From Cryptomeria japonica (Eukaryota; Streptophyta; Pinopsida; Cupressales; Cupressaceae): 64,000 bases of DNA. The stretch is taken from contig NC_081413.1 in assembly GCF_030272615.1 (NCBI RefSeq), positions 445,331,038 through 445,395,037 on the forward strand, read 5' to 3'. Positions 1-12,839 of this stretch are shown in pieces. The first letter of the stretch is position 1; every line of letters begins with the position of its first letter. The position numbers and the translations under genes were made by a program. The notes under the pieces are model-generated. The model ran no database searches and had not been told where the DNA came from. It saw only the letters and a list, made by a program, of their open reading frames with translations.

Positions 1-18
1 GTCCAATCACAATACTAG

Positions 19-1340
19 AATTCAGTGCAAGTATCGATTTTTGTCCATATTGTCTATAGGCATGCACCAGATAGTACAAAAGAGGATCGCAAAATTTTGA
101 GAGAGTACCATTTATATATAAGTGATAATAAATTACACTCATCCGAGTTTGTCCAGTTTTACTTCAAGACCTTTTTTGAGAATTTGAGGGACAGAGAAAT
201 TCAGATGACACAACATCTAATATGGTCTGATAATTGCACAGGGCAATTCAAGAATGCTAGAATGTTTTATTGGTTGAGTAGGATTCATAAGAAAACTAAT
301 ATCGAACACATGTGGAGTTTTTTTGAGGCTGGACATGGGAAAGAAGAACATGACAGTGCCGGTGCATGTGTTAAGAGAGCCCTTTGCAGAGAGCAACTCA
401 AATTCGAGGAAAAGACTAAATTTAAAAATGCAAGTGCAATTGTGGATTGGTGTAGTGCAAATTTATCCACAGGATCAAGTCAGAACTGTACAATTAGATG
501 TTTCTTCTAGATAGTTAAGGAGGAGAATATCCTTCCAAGATATGCTTGTGATACAATCAATGGGTCAGCTAGATGGAATTCATTTAAGAGTTCTAATTCT
601 AACACTTGGACTATATGCACTAGAGAGCTTGCATGTTTTTGTCAATTTTGTGTTGCAGGTGAATGGGAAGAATGTGAGAATACGGAATGGGTCAAAGATG
701 GCAACACAAATCCTTAACACCTACTGAGACACAATATGAAGATGTTAGAAGAAATGAAGACCCCAATCATGCATTTGCATTAGAAGATTATGATCGTGTT
801 TCAAACCTCATACAACCTAGTAATTTAATTCAATTTATTGTTTATAACTTTAAATTATATATTTTTATGTATTGTCATATAATTTATGATTTCATATTTG
901 AATTATAAATTCTAACAAGTTTTATTTCTACATGTACTTAAATTTGTTTTCTAGGACATGTGTATGCTGTTGTTGCACCTGAGGATAATGATGAGCAGGT
1001 TGAGTATTGGCTAGCTAGATGTGTAGAAACTAAGAAAACGTTGATATGTGATCAAGTAGATGATGATGGTTTTCAGTATCCAGTTGGGTCTGTTGTGGTA
1101 GTTGGTACATGGCTACGCAAATACTTAACAAGAAGGAATGGCTTACCAGCTTATGAAGACTACCAATCAGAAAAGAAGATTATACACTATTCTCATTTGG
1201 TGGTGGCAACAAACATCAAATTAGAAAGATACAAAGGTAGACCTGCTAGTAAGGTATTGTGGACACTTTCAGTAGAAGAGCATGAGGCAATCATAGACAC
1301 ATTGCAGAAGAGAGAGGATGCAAATGGTACATTAGGTTGA
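19..1340 (+). pseudogene. DDE/RNase H-fold-like transposon protein, 3' part, decayed
   Basis: The window cuts this gene at its 5' side. One frame runs from 19 to 714. It contains SDNCTGQFKNARMFYW followed by HGKEEHDSAGACVKRA, a spacing (SDN..QFKN...HGK..D..G..KR) that I associate with uncharacterised DDE/RNase H-fold transposon proteins found in plants and animals; that family memory is approximate. A cysteine-rich stretch (ELACFCQFCVAGEWEECEN) follows. The frame is broken by TAG at 16-18 and 508-510, and by a frameshift near 714. An intron 820-954 (GT-AG) rejoins in phase with a last exon (955-1340) that reads VYAVVAPEDNDEQ and WLARC, a compact beta-rich tail of unknown fold, and stops with TGA. 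I infer a dead or dying transposase-like gene. No terminal repeats are visible because the left end is outside the window. The convergent minus-strand gene at 2,237-4,373 may be its partner. Confidence 0.55.
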
Positions 1341-1475
1341 ATCAATTTTATATGCATGTGAGTTTGTGTTACTTGTGTGAACTCTTTTATATTTAATCAT
1401 GATAATTATTTTTCTTTGTCCCTTTAACATTGTATTTGTCTACATTTGATACAATTTTGGTTTCATAAACAACAT
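1341..1475. repeat. Direct repeat copy 1 (about 130 bp)
   Basis: Begins right after the stop of the transposase-like gene and recurs at 1,892-2,025 with only a few differences (both include TCCCTTTAACATTGTATTTG). The position suggests a duplicated 3' UTR. The stretch between the copies (1,476-1,891) is AT-rich, with two smaller internal repeats (ACTTAAGAGGAAAGTCAA at about 1,599 and 1,677; CTTCCTTTACTTATTTCAA at about 1,711 and 1,750) and no gene. Confidence 0.8.
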
Positions 1476-1891
1476 TGTATTAGTTATCTTCTTCTTAATG
1501 TTATTTTGTGCACATTGTAATTGTGTTACAATTGAATTCTAATTTTTTATGATATATTTATTTTATCGTAATCTCTTCATAGATTAATTGTAAGTTAACT
1601 TAAGAGGAAAGTCAACTAGTAAACCACTACTATCCGCACTAATAAACCATCAATACACTAGTAAAGTAGTGTGGTCAACTTAAGAGGAAAGTCAATACTA
1701 TGTTTGTAGCTTCCTTTACTTATTTCAATGTAATTATTCCATTTAGAAGGGCTTCCTTTACTTATTTCAAATCATTGAATAATGTTCTTCAAACCTTCCT
1801 AATAATTTGGTTCTAGACTTAGTTCCATCAATCTATTGGACTCCTCTATGAGATTCATTTATAATTAATAATCCTTTTATAATTTTCATAC

Positions 1892-2025
1892 CAAATTTAT
1901 ATGCATGTAAGTTTGTGTTACTTGTGTGAACTCTTTTAAATATTTAATCATGATAATTGTTTTTCTTTGTCCCTTTAACATTGTATTTGTCTACATTTGA
2001 TACAATTTTGGTTTCATAAACAACA
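1892..2025. repeat. Direct repeat copy 2 (about 130 bp)
   Basis: Second copy of the repeat at 1,341-1,475, same orientation, about 550 bp away. After it, 2,026-2,236 is AT-rich and forms the probable 3' region of the minus-strand gene that follows. Confidence 0.8.
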
Positions 2026-2236
2026 TAATAACAAAACAATGTATCACATATATAATCACTAGAGTGTGCCAAATCACATAACACAACCTGATATCATAAT
2101 AGGAAGGAATTGACATAATAAAAAGTCCTATATATAATCACATAATAACAAGTCCCAGGATAACATAACAAGTGTCATCATAAAAAGTCCACAATACAAT
2201 AACATGACATGATCTAAAATATACAATCTAAGAACT

Positions 2237-4373
2237 CGCACATGCATCTCATCTGCAGTCCTCTTCAGTCCACATGAAGGTGGCTGAGATGAATCCTCCT
2301 ACTGCACGTGGTCCTAAGATGCACCATCCCCTGTCTGTGCAGTATCAGTGTCTCCACCCTCCTGTGCATTATCAATGACTCCACCCTCCTGTGTAGTATC
2401 AATGTCTGCACCCTCCTGTACATTATTAAAATATTTTACATGAGAAGAAGATTTAACATGAGATGAAGTTACCTGCATAATTCACTTATAAAGTAATTAA
2501 ATACTAAATATTTAAAATAAATTACCATACGACCGTGCTCTACAATTCCCTCACTGGTACATGGAGGTCCACTATCATGAACAAGAAAAGTGGTCATAGT
2601 CAAGTCCTGCAAAAAAAAACATTGTACATCAAATTTGATAATCCCTATAAAATCCAGGTACACAGTATAAACAAATTAGAAATTAATTTTCTAATCATCA
2701 CCTCAAATGATAATGTCAATGGTTGCATCTGGCTCAATCCCATAGCCATACCAATACTGGTAGTGGTATTGACCTTAACAACATATATAAAACATGAATC
2801 AAACTTGTATATATAAATAAATTATAATTTATATATATAGACTACAAGATTATCATAGAAAAGCATACATGTGATGTTGGCAAAGTAACTGATGGTCGAA
2901 GGTGTACATGTGATGCGCCATCAAACAATCCAGAAGCCTACAATTGCAAAAAATAACGAACATGAATCAAAGTTGTACATAAATTAGTAAGCATGTAAAC
3001 ACTTCAAATTAATGGATGAAAAACATACTAGTGGTATATGAGGCTGAGCCTCAGTGGTCCACGGGTCACGTAAAGAACTACCCACCTCAATGCTACACGA
3101 AGCACCCTACAAAATTGAAAAAACATATCATATACATCATTACATTAAAAAAATTATTGTTTATTTTAAATGTACATATCAATACAATGTATCTAGATGA
3201 AAGTGCATACTGTAAATGGGGTACCAACATCTGTAGGTATTGAGGTAACATGCTGTCGGTTCCTCAATGATGTGGTATGATCCATCCTCTGTTCAGAAAA
3301 AAATGACTCATGTTATGGTTCATATGTGTATATATAAGGAATTTAATATTGCACTGTAAATTATAAAAATAAATTTGTACCTCTGTAGGCTGATCATCAT
3401 CTGCCCATAGGAGATCAACATATGAAGAGACGACATCAGTATGTGCAGCCTCCTTGGCATCATCATAACCACCATGGGCAACATCAGCATGTGCAGCCTC
3501 CTCGACATCATCATAACCACCATGGGCAGCATCAACATCATCAAAATCACCATCTCCTCTAGGGGTAGCCTTACTCTGTGGACCCCTACATACATCCCCA
3601 CAGCTCGTGCAAACATGTGCTAAGCTGGGGGCAACCCTCACCTCCCACAACTATTGTACCAAATTGCCAAACAGGGCACTCAATGAACCTAGAGCAGAAT
3701 CCACTGCTCGATGATAGGCAGGTGCTGGAACAACTGGTGATGGAAGAGGAACCAATGGATCATTGCGCACATGGTTTCTAACCCTGTCGCTCAATTTTGC
3801 TCCTGGCCTATCCTAGGGCATGCCTCTCCCAACCCCTTGAAATGATCTAATATCAAAGTAATTGGGCTTTTTTCCCAATTCAAATTCGGTCCATAATTTC
3901 TTCAAAAAATACATCGGGACCTCATGATTAGAGTCTGGCCAAAAGGTGGCTAGAAATGCCTGGGTGCCTACACCATCAAATAGAGATCCATGGCTTCTTC
4001 AGATCTATATCCTCACCTGTCTTAGGGTTCACAAAATATTTTTTCAAATCCATTTTTGTTATTTTTAATTCATTAACTTGTTTGTATGTGAGGCCATCAG
4101 CGTAAAATGCACGCAATCCCTCACACCAACTACGATAGCTATCTAGCTCGCTATCTAATGCCTGCACAAACTGTACAATGCCTTGCATACTATCTGCAAG
4201 GTGTAACAACTGAGGAGGTGGATGAGGCTCACGCCTAATAGTATAAATATCTCTAATCAAAGCATCAATATTCGTCATAATTGTTTGTCTCAACTGATCG
4301 GGTGGAGGTGGAGGTGGTACTAGACCTAATCGCTCATCTATCTCAAACTCATCCATCATGTGAAAATAATCTG
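2237..4373 (-). pseudogene. Seven-exon unknown gene with phase-0 mini-exons, decayed
   Basis: Seven exons can be read on the minus strand, all with GT-AG borders: 4,373-3,381; 3,288-3,211; 3,106-3,029; 2,937-2,869; 2,773-2,702; 2,606-2,526; and 2,472 down to about 2,237. The five internal exons are 78, 78, 69, 72 and 81 bases, all phase 0 and all open. Exon 1 encodes an acidic start (MMDEFEIDERLG), a proline run and FLATFWPDSNHEVPMYFLKK. It also has a duplicated acidic unit (DVAHGGYDD) near 3,430-3,540. The last exon has three copies of a QEGG unit. Damage: one frameshift near 3,990, TAG codons in exon 1 (GMP*DRPG, LVQ*LWEV) and two TAGs in the last exon. An upstream exon may exist, because exon 1 follows an acceptor-like TATATATGCAG. 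I recognise no family. Position and decay suggest an accessory gene of the transposon whose other gene lies at 19-1,340, or a host gene caught beside it. Confidence 0.6.
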
Positions 4374-4383
4374 CATATATATA

Positions 4384-4475
4384 CAAACATGAAAATTTAC
4401 AATTACAATTACAAACATGAAAATTTACAAACTTGAAAATTTACAAATACAATTACAAACATGAAAATTTACATT
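4384..4475. repeat. Short tandem repeat, about 18-30 bp units
   Basis: Four imperfect copies of ACAAACATGAAAATTTAC separated by short ACAATT spacers, just upstream of exon 1 of the minus-strand gene. It could lie in that gene's first intron or its promoter. Confidence 0.75.
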
Positions 4476-7140
4476 TCACCTTCCAAACAAACTTATAATT
4501 AAATAAAATTTAGCAACTTAAATATAAAAAAAGGAAACTCGCATAGATCTATAATATTATTAATAGGTGGGTAATAATAAGCATCATTTAAGAAATAGTA
4601 TCCACTTAAATCAAAGTATAAGAAAAATTCTACAAAATAAAACATCATAATGCCCATGCAACTCAAACAATACTTTTTAACATCTAAAGATGAATTAGGA
4701 TAAGTTCCATCAAAATCATAAAAATAATCATAAGTTAAAGTCGTTTAAGTTATATCTATGAACTTGTCAATACATGGACTACTTTGTTTTGTTCTTTTCT
4801 AGAATCATTAGATGATTTAATGATCGCAACTAGTAGTACTACACTAAGTTGAAGCTTGAATAAATAGTAGGTTCTCTACTCTTTGAGGAGTTTTAAAAAA
4901 AATAATTGTATTGATCTATATTTGGTTCTTATTTTTTCATGCTTCATGTGGCATTGAAAAGGTGGCTCATAAATCTTCATAGATCACACAATTATTTTCT
5001 AGAATATTCCCTCGTATTTTATATTTTTTTTTTGTGATTTCACATTCTAGTCATTTACTTGGACATCTTGGCACTTGAAAATGACCATCTTACATGAAAT
5101 GAATTTGTTTGATATGTATTGATTTTATTGATCTTTTAAGTTTTTATTTGAGGAGGTATCATAGGTTTCTCTATTCATCCTTTTGTGGTAAAATTAGAAA
5201 GGGATAACTATGATTCTTTTGTAAAATGGTATCTTGATAAGTTTTAGGTTGTGTAATCATTTTCCTTTTATGTATGGAGTCATACCTAAACTAGAAACAC
5301 TAGAAATTATATAATCTTGGTGTAACATCATTGACCATGTAGGAGTGATTTGATGTAGTATCAAGATCATGATTCTATGTGTATTGCATTGGATATTGAT
5401 TTCCCCCACACACTTTGGAATAGACTTTAGGAGATCCATGGAGACCCACATATCTCTCCATTCCTAGAGGATCCTATTGTAGATTGTTTCATTCCCTTTG
5501 TAGATGAAGATCACATACCCTTCGATGGTGATACTTAGGAGGAAATTTATTATATCATATTAAATAATTTATTTACTTAAGATCAAATTTTATTTACATA
5601 TTAAATAATTTTCAAAATATATTTTAATTATGTACATCAATTATATCAATTAGAATAAACATTTGGTAATTTGAAATACAAGCAATTATCATAAAAAATT
5701 TAGAATCAATTCATTCTAAATGTAAAATGATACATACACATAAATATATAATCAGTTTTTTAATTTAATATATACTTGGCAAAATAAATTTATATAGAAG
5801 TGTAAATTTTTAAGTAATTTAGTGGGGTTTATAATGAAACCTATCCAAGAAAATTTGTCATATATTAGAATAAGATATTTTATCTTACCATATAAATTAA
5901 GGATCATGACTCACAAGATTGCTATATATATCTATGTGTTGTAAACAAAATATGTAAAATACGTACTAATAAAAAACATGTTTCTTTATAAAAGAAAAGA
6001 TATGGACAATTTCCTATAAGATACAAATGGAAAAAAAATACATAACTCATCTACCCTATATAGACACCACCCTCAACTCTCCCTTCTTGTTGGTTCTTAT
6101 TTTACTATTTCAATTAATGCTTTCACATAATATAATACATTCACTTCCAACACACACCCTACTATTTTCATGTGCATTTTGCAAACCAACCAACACTTTA
6201 CTAATATTGCTACAATAAGATTGCAATACCTCAAACTCTTGATGTACACCTTCTATTTATACTTTCTTGCTTTCCATTTGAGTCAAGTAGGTCACTGAGT
6301 CCAATCCTTTCAAGAAATCAACAAACATTTCTTAGACAACCCTACCTTGATTCTCCCTTAACAATTTTCATGTCCATAATAAAAAGGAGTCTTAAGATCC
6401 ATTTTCATAAGCCTACATTAATAATGAACATAATTAGGTTGAAGAAAAACCCCTCTTAGATAATTTTTTTTGTGATGTTACCTACCTCCATACTTGTCTA
6501 TTCTAGTGCAACTTTCATGAATCCTAGAGTTTATTTTGATTTGTAAATAAAGATTTGGTTAAACCTTTTGTAAAATAAATTATTACAGGGTTTTTGATCC
6601 TTTCCTTTCTCTATGTTTATTATACTTATCATCCAATCCAATGGAAAAATACACTCTCCTATAACCAAAAAAAACTAAATTTAACTCTAAAAGCTCCAAT
6701 TAAAAACTAAATATATGCTCCATTTGATACAACACTGCTAGGAAAAACACTGATCACTGAGCACCAATAACACTCCTTCAAATGTTATAGCACCACCTTT
6801 ATTAAGTTAATCCATTAAATTAGCATTCTACAAAATGAACACTAATCTAATAAAATTAAAACCATTTATTTAAAACTTATAATTCTCCTTAATAGAATCC
6901 TTATCAAACCTCAATAATAGTTAAGGAACACTAATCCATGGTGTCCAACTCAATTTCTTAGGACATGAAAATGTTAAAATTTCTTACACTAAATATAGCC
7001 ACCATTACGAATGCTTAAGGTGGTTGATAACATACATGTTACTCTAAATGTTTTCTTGAGCTAGGAATCATGGTATATTGCCACTATTGAATCTTAATCC
7101 AATGTTGTATTGACCAAGTAATCAACCAAGATAGTCAAAT
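4476..7140. other. AT-rich intergenic DNA, no gene seen
   Basis: Read on both strands. Only short chance frames occur, the longest about 64 codons, with no recognisable motif. Long A/T runs and scattered direct words are present. I see no terminal repeats, retroelement domain or RNA gene. Confidence 0.6.
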
Positions 7141-7157
7141 TTCTCCTAGGACTTGTT

Positions 7158-7216
7158 CATTTTTTTCTATTTAGGGTTTAGTGTTCGTTTTTTTCTATTT
7201 AGGGTTTAGTGTTCAT
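7158..7216 (+). repeat. Two-copy repeat carrying telomere-like TTTAGGG
   Basis: Two adjacent copies of a unit containing TTCTATTTAGGGTTTAGTGTT. Each copy contains the plant telomere heptamer once, embedded in other sequence. It is a local duplication, not a telomeric array. Confidence 0.6.
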
Positions 7217-7544
7217 TTTTTTGTTCATGGTTTATTGTTTGTTTTTTGTGTCTAATGTTTATTGTTCGTTTACGTTTTTCTTTTTTGTTTTTTTCCTACG
7301 GTTTTTGCTATTCATGTTTTTTGCAATATTTGAAAACTAAAAACTATTTTAAACATGAAATAAAATAAAATAAAAGATGATTTTAAAAATTTAAAACATA
7401 AAAATTAAAAAATAACAATAAATTAATATTTTTTTTTATGAAAAACAATAAAAATAAATAAAATAGAATATAAAAAATAAAACTAAATACCTGGAAGGAG
7501 GTAAAAATAGTCTAGGGGGTCAGCTGGGATGAAAAAAATGTGTA

Positions 7545-7812
7545 CCCATGCTCCTCAGAAAAAGCCTACCCGTTTTCCAAACAGTGAAAATGATGGAAAA
7601 GAGTTTTAAAAAAAAAAAAATACATTTAGAAAACGGGTGCTCGTTTTTTTCAAATCAGGCACTCGTTTTGAAAGAAACGGGTGCTCATTTAGCTTTGGGC
7701 ACCCATTGCTAAACGGGTGCCCATTTCTTTATGGCTCGAGCGCCCGAAGCTAAACGGGTGCAAATCGGGCACTCGTTTCTAGCGGGCTCATTTTCCAACC
7801 CGCGGACTTCCG
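7545..7812. repeat. GC-richer cluster of short inverted repeats
   Basis: An island of higher GC in AT-rich DNA. The word AAACGGGTGC appears repeatedly, together with its near reverse complement (GGGCACTCGTTT, GGGCACCCATT), so the strand could fold on itself several times. A run of 13 A precedes it near 7,608. It resembles a fold-back or MITE-like repeat, but no clean terminal repeats or target duplication were found. Confidence 0.5.
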
Positions 7813-7849
7813 CAGGATTGGGACCCAACTTTGTGTGTTTACCCTATAC

Positions 7850-8490
7850 ATAACTTAATCATGCATTCACAACTTGAGAAATGCAATAGTAGTTTGGGTG
7901 TAGGGTGGAACTAATAATATTAGTGCATGGCCAATTCCTATATCAAGCATAGGAACTCACACTACCATTGAACCATGTTCCTTAAGTGGAAGGACACAAT
8001 AGATAACAACACTCGAATAGTTGTAATGAATGATGCGCAATAAATTATAATAACTCTTTTATGATTTTTATCCATTGTTTGTATAATTAAGCACTAGTAG
8101 TCATCATATTTCAATATAATAAACAAACAAATATTGATCTATTTTCTTAAATTGCATCAAAGAAATGACCAATCATATGATGATAAATAATACATGACTT
8201 AATGCACATATCTTGGTGAAACCTATTTTGATATGTTTTTAGACAACTTAATGAAAATATAAGTTATATAATTGTATTATTGATACTCCAAACAATAAAT
8301 TTAATGTATTATATATATTGAAATTCTCACAACAAATTGACTTACCAAGAGCTTAGTAAAAAGTAATACCATTTCCTAACTTAGAAAAAAAGTAATGTGT
8401 GGCTACTCACTCCTATAGCCTAACTATGACAATATTGGTTTCTAAGCTAGATAATTAAAGGATGGTGATCACTTGCATCTTTGATCAAAG
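7850..8490. repeat. Upstream block of ERF unit 1 (duplicated segment)
   Basis: Aligns with 13,850-14,033 and, beyond the retrotransposon, with 32,402-33,330. Shared words include GACACAATAGATAACAACACT, TGTATAATTAAGCACTA and CACAACAAATTGACTTA. The last part (about 8,475-8,530) also matches 39,178-39,240, upstream of ERF-B. It carries no gene. It marks the left part of the tandem unit. Confidence 0.75.
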
Positions 8491-8939
8491 ACTTAGAGAT
8501 GTAAATGCCATTAAGTAGTCAAGTCAATCCATTAATTTTATACAACAATGATCCTTAGACAAACAAACAAACAAAATATCAGCTATCCATTAGACTAAAT
8601 AAGTCTAAGAATTAACTTCTATTTAAAGTAGATTAAATTAAAATTTATAGGAAGAATCAAAGAATTATAGTAATTTATAGGAAGCATCATAGAATTGTAG
8701 TTTAATTAGTGAGGATAACTATATGCTCCTTTTTTTGGTAATTTTTGAAGATATGGTATGAAATGTAATCGAAATTATATTTCAAATGATTTTTACAAAA
8801 TAGATTTGAGTAAAATATTAAATGAAGAGGTCTATTCAGGATTTAGTCTTTGAAATGAATGATATTAAATCTTTAATGAAAAAAATCTGTGTTGAAAATT
8901 TTTGTTTGACTAAAATATCAAATGAAAAGGTTGAAGATT

Positions 8940-9235
8940 AAGAATAAGAATAAGGATTGGTCCAAATTCAAGCACATAATTTGAGATTGCTGTCAAAGGT
9001 TTTTAAGTCGCGGTGGCGTGAATAAAAAATACTTATTCTGCCCGAGTCATAGGTACAGGTTGAATGTGGGATAAATCAGATGTTTTATAAACCTATAATG
9101 GACCTACAATAAGTGGAGAGATCGTAATTAAGAGAAGTCTATTATATTATGGCTCCACAAAAGTTGCACTGCCAATGACTTCTGTTCTGTCGTGTAGTTT
9201 TATGAAAAGAAGGCCATACAGATAATCATCTACAC
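8940..9235 (+). promoter_or_regulatory. Promoter and 5' leader of ERF-A (decayed copy)
   Basis: Aligns along its whole length with the regions upstream of ERF-B and ERF-C. It keeps the pair of TATA-like words TATAAACCTATAATG near 9,096-9,110. It also keeps the short upstream reading frames that begin ATGGCTCCACAA and ATGAAAAGAAGG. The stretch 8,491-8,939 before it is AT-rich and aligns loosely with 52,500-52,680. Confidence 0.6.
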
Positions 9236-10444
9236 ATGGCGGAAATCACAAAATCCATGTTGGTCGACACAGAAATCGCTGCTCAACATCTTTCTGATGT
9301 ACTTCCTCAAGGTGTACATACCGTCTGAAACTTATATTTAGTGCTGCAGACAAAAAGATGTTTGTATTATTGTAACTATTTGTGCATCAAACATGAGTAT
9401 AATTAGTTTGTCTTATTTGTCATGCGATTAAAAATGAAAACTTTGAAAAAAAATAGGGTTTCAAAATAGAAAAGAAATTGGATTAGATTGTGTTCGATCT
9501 TTTTAATCAGTTTAGGTCTCGCATGCAAGATCATTTAAACATGTAAATGAATATTATATGATTGAGAAAAATAGGGAGTGATGTACTTATTGTTTCATGG
9601 CGTCCAGAAGAAAAGTCTGCTGAGAAAAGGCAGATGAGAAATCGTTCAGAACAGGAGAGATTAAAGAGAAAAGTTGAAGAGCACCCCGTAATTGTGGAAA
9701 GGAACTCCGATTTGCAGAAAGAGTGGAGAAAGAGTGAGTAGACAAGAGTAAGGAAAAGAGCCAAGGGTAAATGGGCGGCGGCGATTCGTGAACATTCCCC
9801 ACGGAAGAAGATGCAGCCAAAGCCTACGACGATGCCGCTTTAAAAATCAGAGGAGAAAAGGCCAAACTCAACTTCCCACAAAGAGCTTGCCTTGCTCAAC
9901 ATAGTAACGATAATAATAGCTCTGTTTCTCTGAACGCATTTGACAAAAATGTCATCGTTGCTAAAACTGAGCTGACGAAGATTCCCCATTCATACATATT
10001 GATAAAGATTATTCACCATGCTTCTCTCAATTCCCTTAACTCTTTCACCACACTACGAAACTTGCATGTAATCGAACGATTCGTCTGCAGGCTGGTAACA
10101 TTTTTGTTTCATGTAATGCAATTCAGGGCCATTCTCAGTTTCCTCAGGAAGAACAAGACGAGTTGGGTGAATCGTCCATCTAAATCTAATCTAGCTTAAA
10201 TCAAGTGCAATTTATTGTGAGGCCTATCCGAAATCTATCAATTTACAGTAGATATTCGTATCAGCAACACCAACAGATGCTTCTTAGGCAGCGTTTAGGT
10301 CAGTCAGTTAGCAGTTTTGAACAGCAAGAAAGTGTTATTGATAAGACATCTGTTAGCCCATATTCCACTCAAGCCCAGTCAAATCCATCTCTAAGATCTT
10401 TCTCCCCTTCACTGCCTTGTGAACATCGTTCAGATGAAATATAA
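9236..10444 (+). pseudogene. ERF-A, AP2/ERF pseudogene
   Basis: Paralogue of ERF-B at 39,716. Exon 1 (9,236-9,311) starts MAEITKSMLVDTEIAAQ and ends at CAAG/GTGTAC; exon 2 starts at 9,608 after CGTCCAG. In exon 2 the first tyrosine of the AP2 domain is TAG (SE*TRVRKR). A deletion of about 31 bases removes [10 protein letters not shown]-equivalent codons and shifts the frame. A further short loss and stops occur in the C-terminal region, while the tail (NLSIYSRYSYQQ) still aligns. The product cannot bind DNA as an ERF. Neighbouring promoter and leader are still recognisable, so this copy died after duplication. Confidence 0.88.
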
Positions 10445-12839
10445 GGCGACAGTAATTAATCATTATTTATTATTTATGATGACGTAAAGAATCATATTTC
10501 TGAGACAAGGTAAAATCGTCTTTATTGTTAGAAGCGTTCAGGGTAGGGTGCTGCAAGGTTATTATACAGTCAGACCGTATTTAGTCATAGTCTACATCCC
10601 AACTCCCAAACCTTTGTTTTTTATTTTTACTGATCCTTTATTTCACTCGTTATTTATTGATTATGCATGGTTGTTTGTTTTATTTGTTTGAATTTTATGT
10701 TGGGAGCTTTGTAGTTGGAGAATGTACGAATTTAAAGTTGCATTTTGTATCTTCAAATTAGTATTAATAAATTAGTATGTCAATAGATATGGAATTTTAA
10801 AAATAAAATAAAAGAAGAGAAAGTTATCTTTATCTAGTGCAGTTATTTATTAAAAGAGAGTTGTCATTTCTAATTGGATAAGGAAGTAAACTCTTATTTT
10901 TTTTGTTTTTCTTTCACCAATAAGAATGATGATATCATTGTACAATTATATGTATCAACATTATGATTGATTATGATTAAGTAAAAATAAGCTATAAAAT
11001 ATAGTAAATGAAAAAATTCAAAATGAATTAATTAAATATCAAATGATTCCTTAATGATTATTGTTTTTGTTCTTTTTTCGTGAATATTGAGAATGCACAC
11101 AAATATGATTATTTGTATGGATTAAGCAAGTGCAAAAGTCAGAAACTATTTATATGTTTTCTTTCAATCATTTAAGTTTTTGGTCCAATTTAATGTTTCA
11201 TAGTTCAACTGTGAGTGTCTAGTTTAGTTTTATTATTGCCAAATATTTTGTTTTAAAGGATATACTATTGCAATAAATCTTATTTGTAAAATAATGTAAA
11301 TTGCTTTAATACAATAACATTAACCAATACATTCTACTCCTGAATCCAAGAAACTACAACAAAATGTTACAGATTTTTGACAAGATGAGGTGCTAACTAG
11401 CTATTTTGCATTTCATTGTGGGAAAAAAATACTTATTAACACTAAAATATTTTATTTGCAACTAAATAAATATATCCCATACCTAGGATTCAAACGCTCT
11501 AAAATCTTGAAGAGGTTTTTCATTGGCCTATCCATCCTTAGTAGTCTAGATTTGGCAATCTATTCTCCTCTTCCGACCTTGGAAACTCTGCTTCATGGAA
11601 TTGATCATGGGGGTAGAGAGATAGATCATAGAGAAAAATAGAATACAATTGTAGGTGGTTATTCAAGAGATTGGAAGATCAACAAGTTGCACACAAGAAG
11701 GTAAAGATGTGTAGAGCCCATGTGTTATATATGATCATAAAAATGCTATTTTTTTTTAAATATTTAATGCTTCAACTTGTTAATTGTGTGGAGAGACATT
11801 TAAATATAAGACTTAGAAGATGAAACCAAAAAAGCCCCAAAAATTCATTTGAGGGAGTATTAAAATGGATTTAATGCATTATTAGGGGTTGCAAATAGTG
11901 TTTAACAAGACTATGAAAATTAAGACTAAATTGTACTTGAGTTAACCAATAAGATTAGATGGAAAAATGGATATAATTCAAATATTTAATGCCATGAAAT
12001 GATAAGATCAAATCATTTTGTAATTCTGAATTTATTTGCTAGTTTACAAGTCATTATTGTCACTTATAGGTCACATAGGTTGTCTAAGACTAAATGGATG
12101 ATGCTTCCACTTAGGAGACAAAAAAAAGGTTTTAATGAGATGAAAGGGAATGAAAATAGTGTTCATGGTTTGTGAACAATGGGAAAATCTAAGCGAGGGG
12201 TTAAATAGACATTACACTAAAGTCAAAAAGTTTGAGAGTGAATTTTACATGCCACATGGCTCATTTTTTGATCTATTGAATCATCATTACTTTGCTATGC
12301 ATGCCTATATGATTTTAAAAACCTAAATATTTTCCTCCTTGGGTAATTTAGTCTACATGGAAGGTAGATGTTGTTTCCCAAAATAGGTGTATGAGACCCC
12401 AAAAATTTCATACACTTACCTTGGTTGTTGCAAGGCATCGAGAGCCATTAAATAAAATAATCAATCATTGGTGGTGTATATAAAATTTGAGAGAATGAGT
12501 ACTTAATGAACAATAAAAATAGTACTCATCATTATAATGGGGTTATGAGAGGGAGTTGAAGGTGCAAAAACACTTCCTACCATAATCTTTGAGGAGAAAA
12601 AAAATGCAAAATAATAGCTCTATTAAATTTTAATATTAAATCGACACATATAATAATATATATTGATGTGCAAGTGACATGAAAATTAATGCAAGAGAGA
12701 TTCACCTCACAAAACCATTCACATTATAATATAGAGATATACATGTGGAAAGTCCTTTCAAGAGAAAAAAAAAAAGAAAGGGAGTTTTTGTGAATCTTAA
12801 GGAAAACTTGTAGATTCTGGGGTTCTCCTTTACCCCCTC
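10445..12839. other. Downstream part of ERF unit 1, non-coding
   Basis: About 10,540-10,615 aligns with the sequence just after ERF-B and ERF-C (GGTTATTATAC). About 10,660-11,170 aligns with 55,235-55,570, and 11,215-11,400 aligns with 62,211-62,430 on the far side of the copia-type insertion. The rest (11,400-12,839) has no recognised motif; open stretches stay below 85 codons. Confidence 0.6.

Noticed and set aside
7158-7216. Interstitial telomere array
   Set aside because: Only two isolated TTTAGGG words within a longer duplicated unit.
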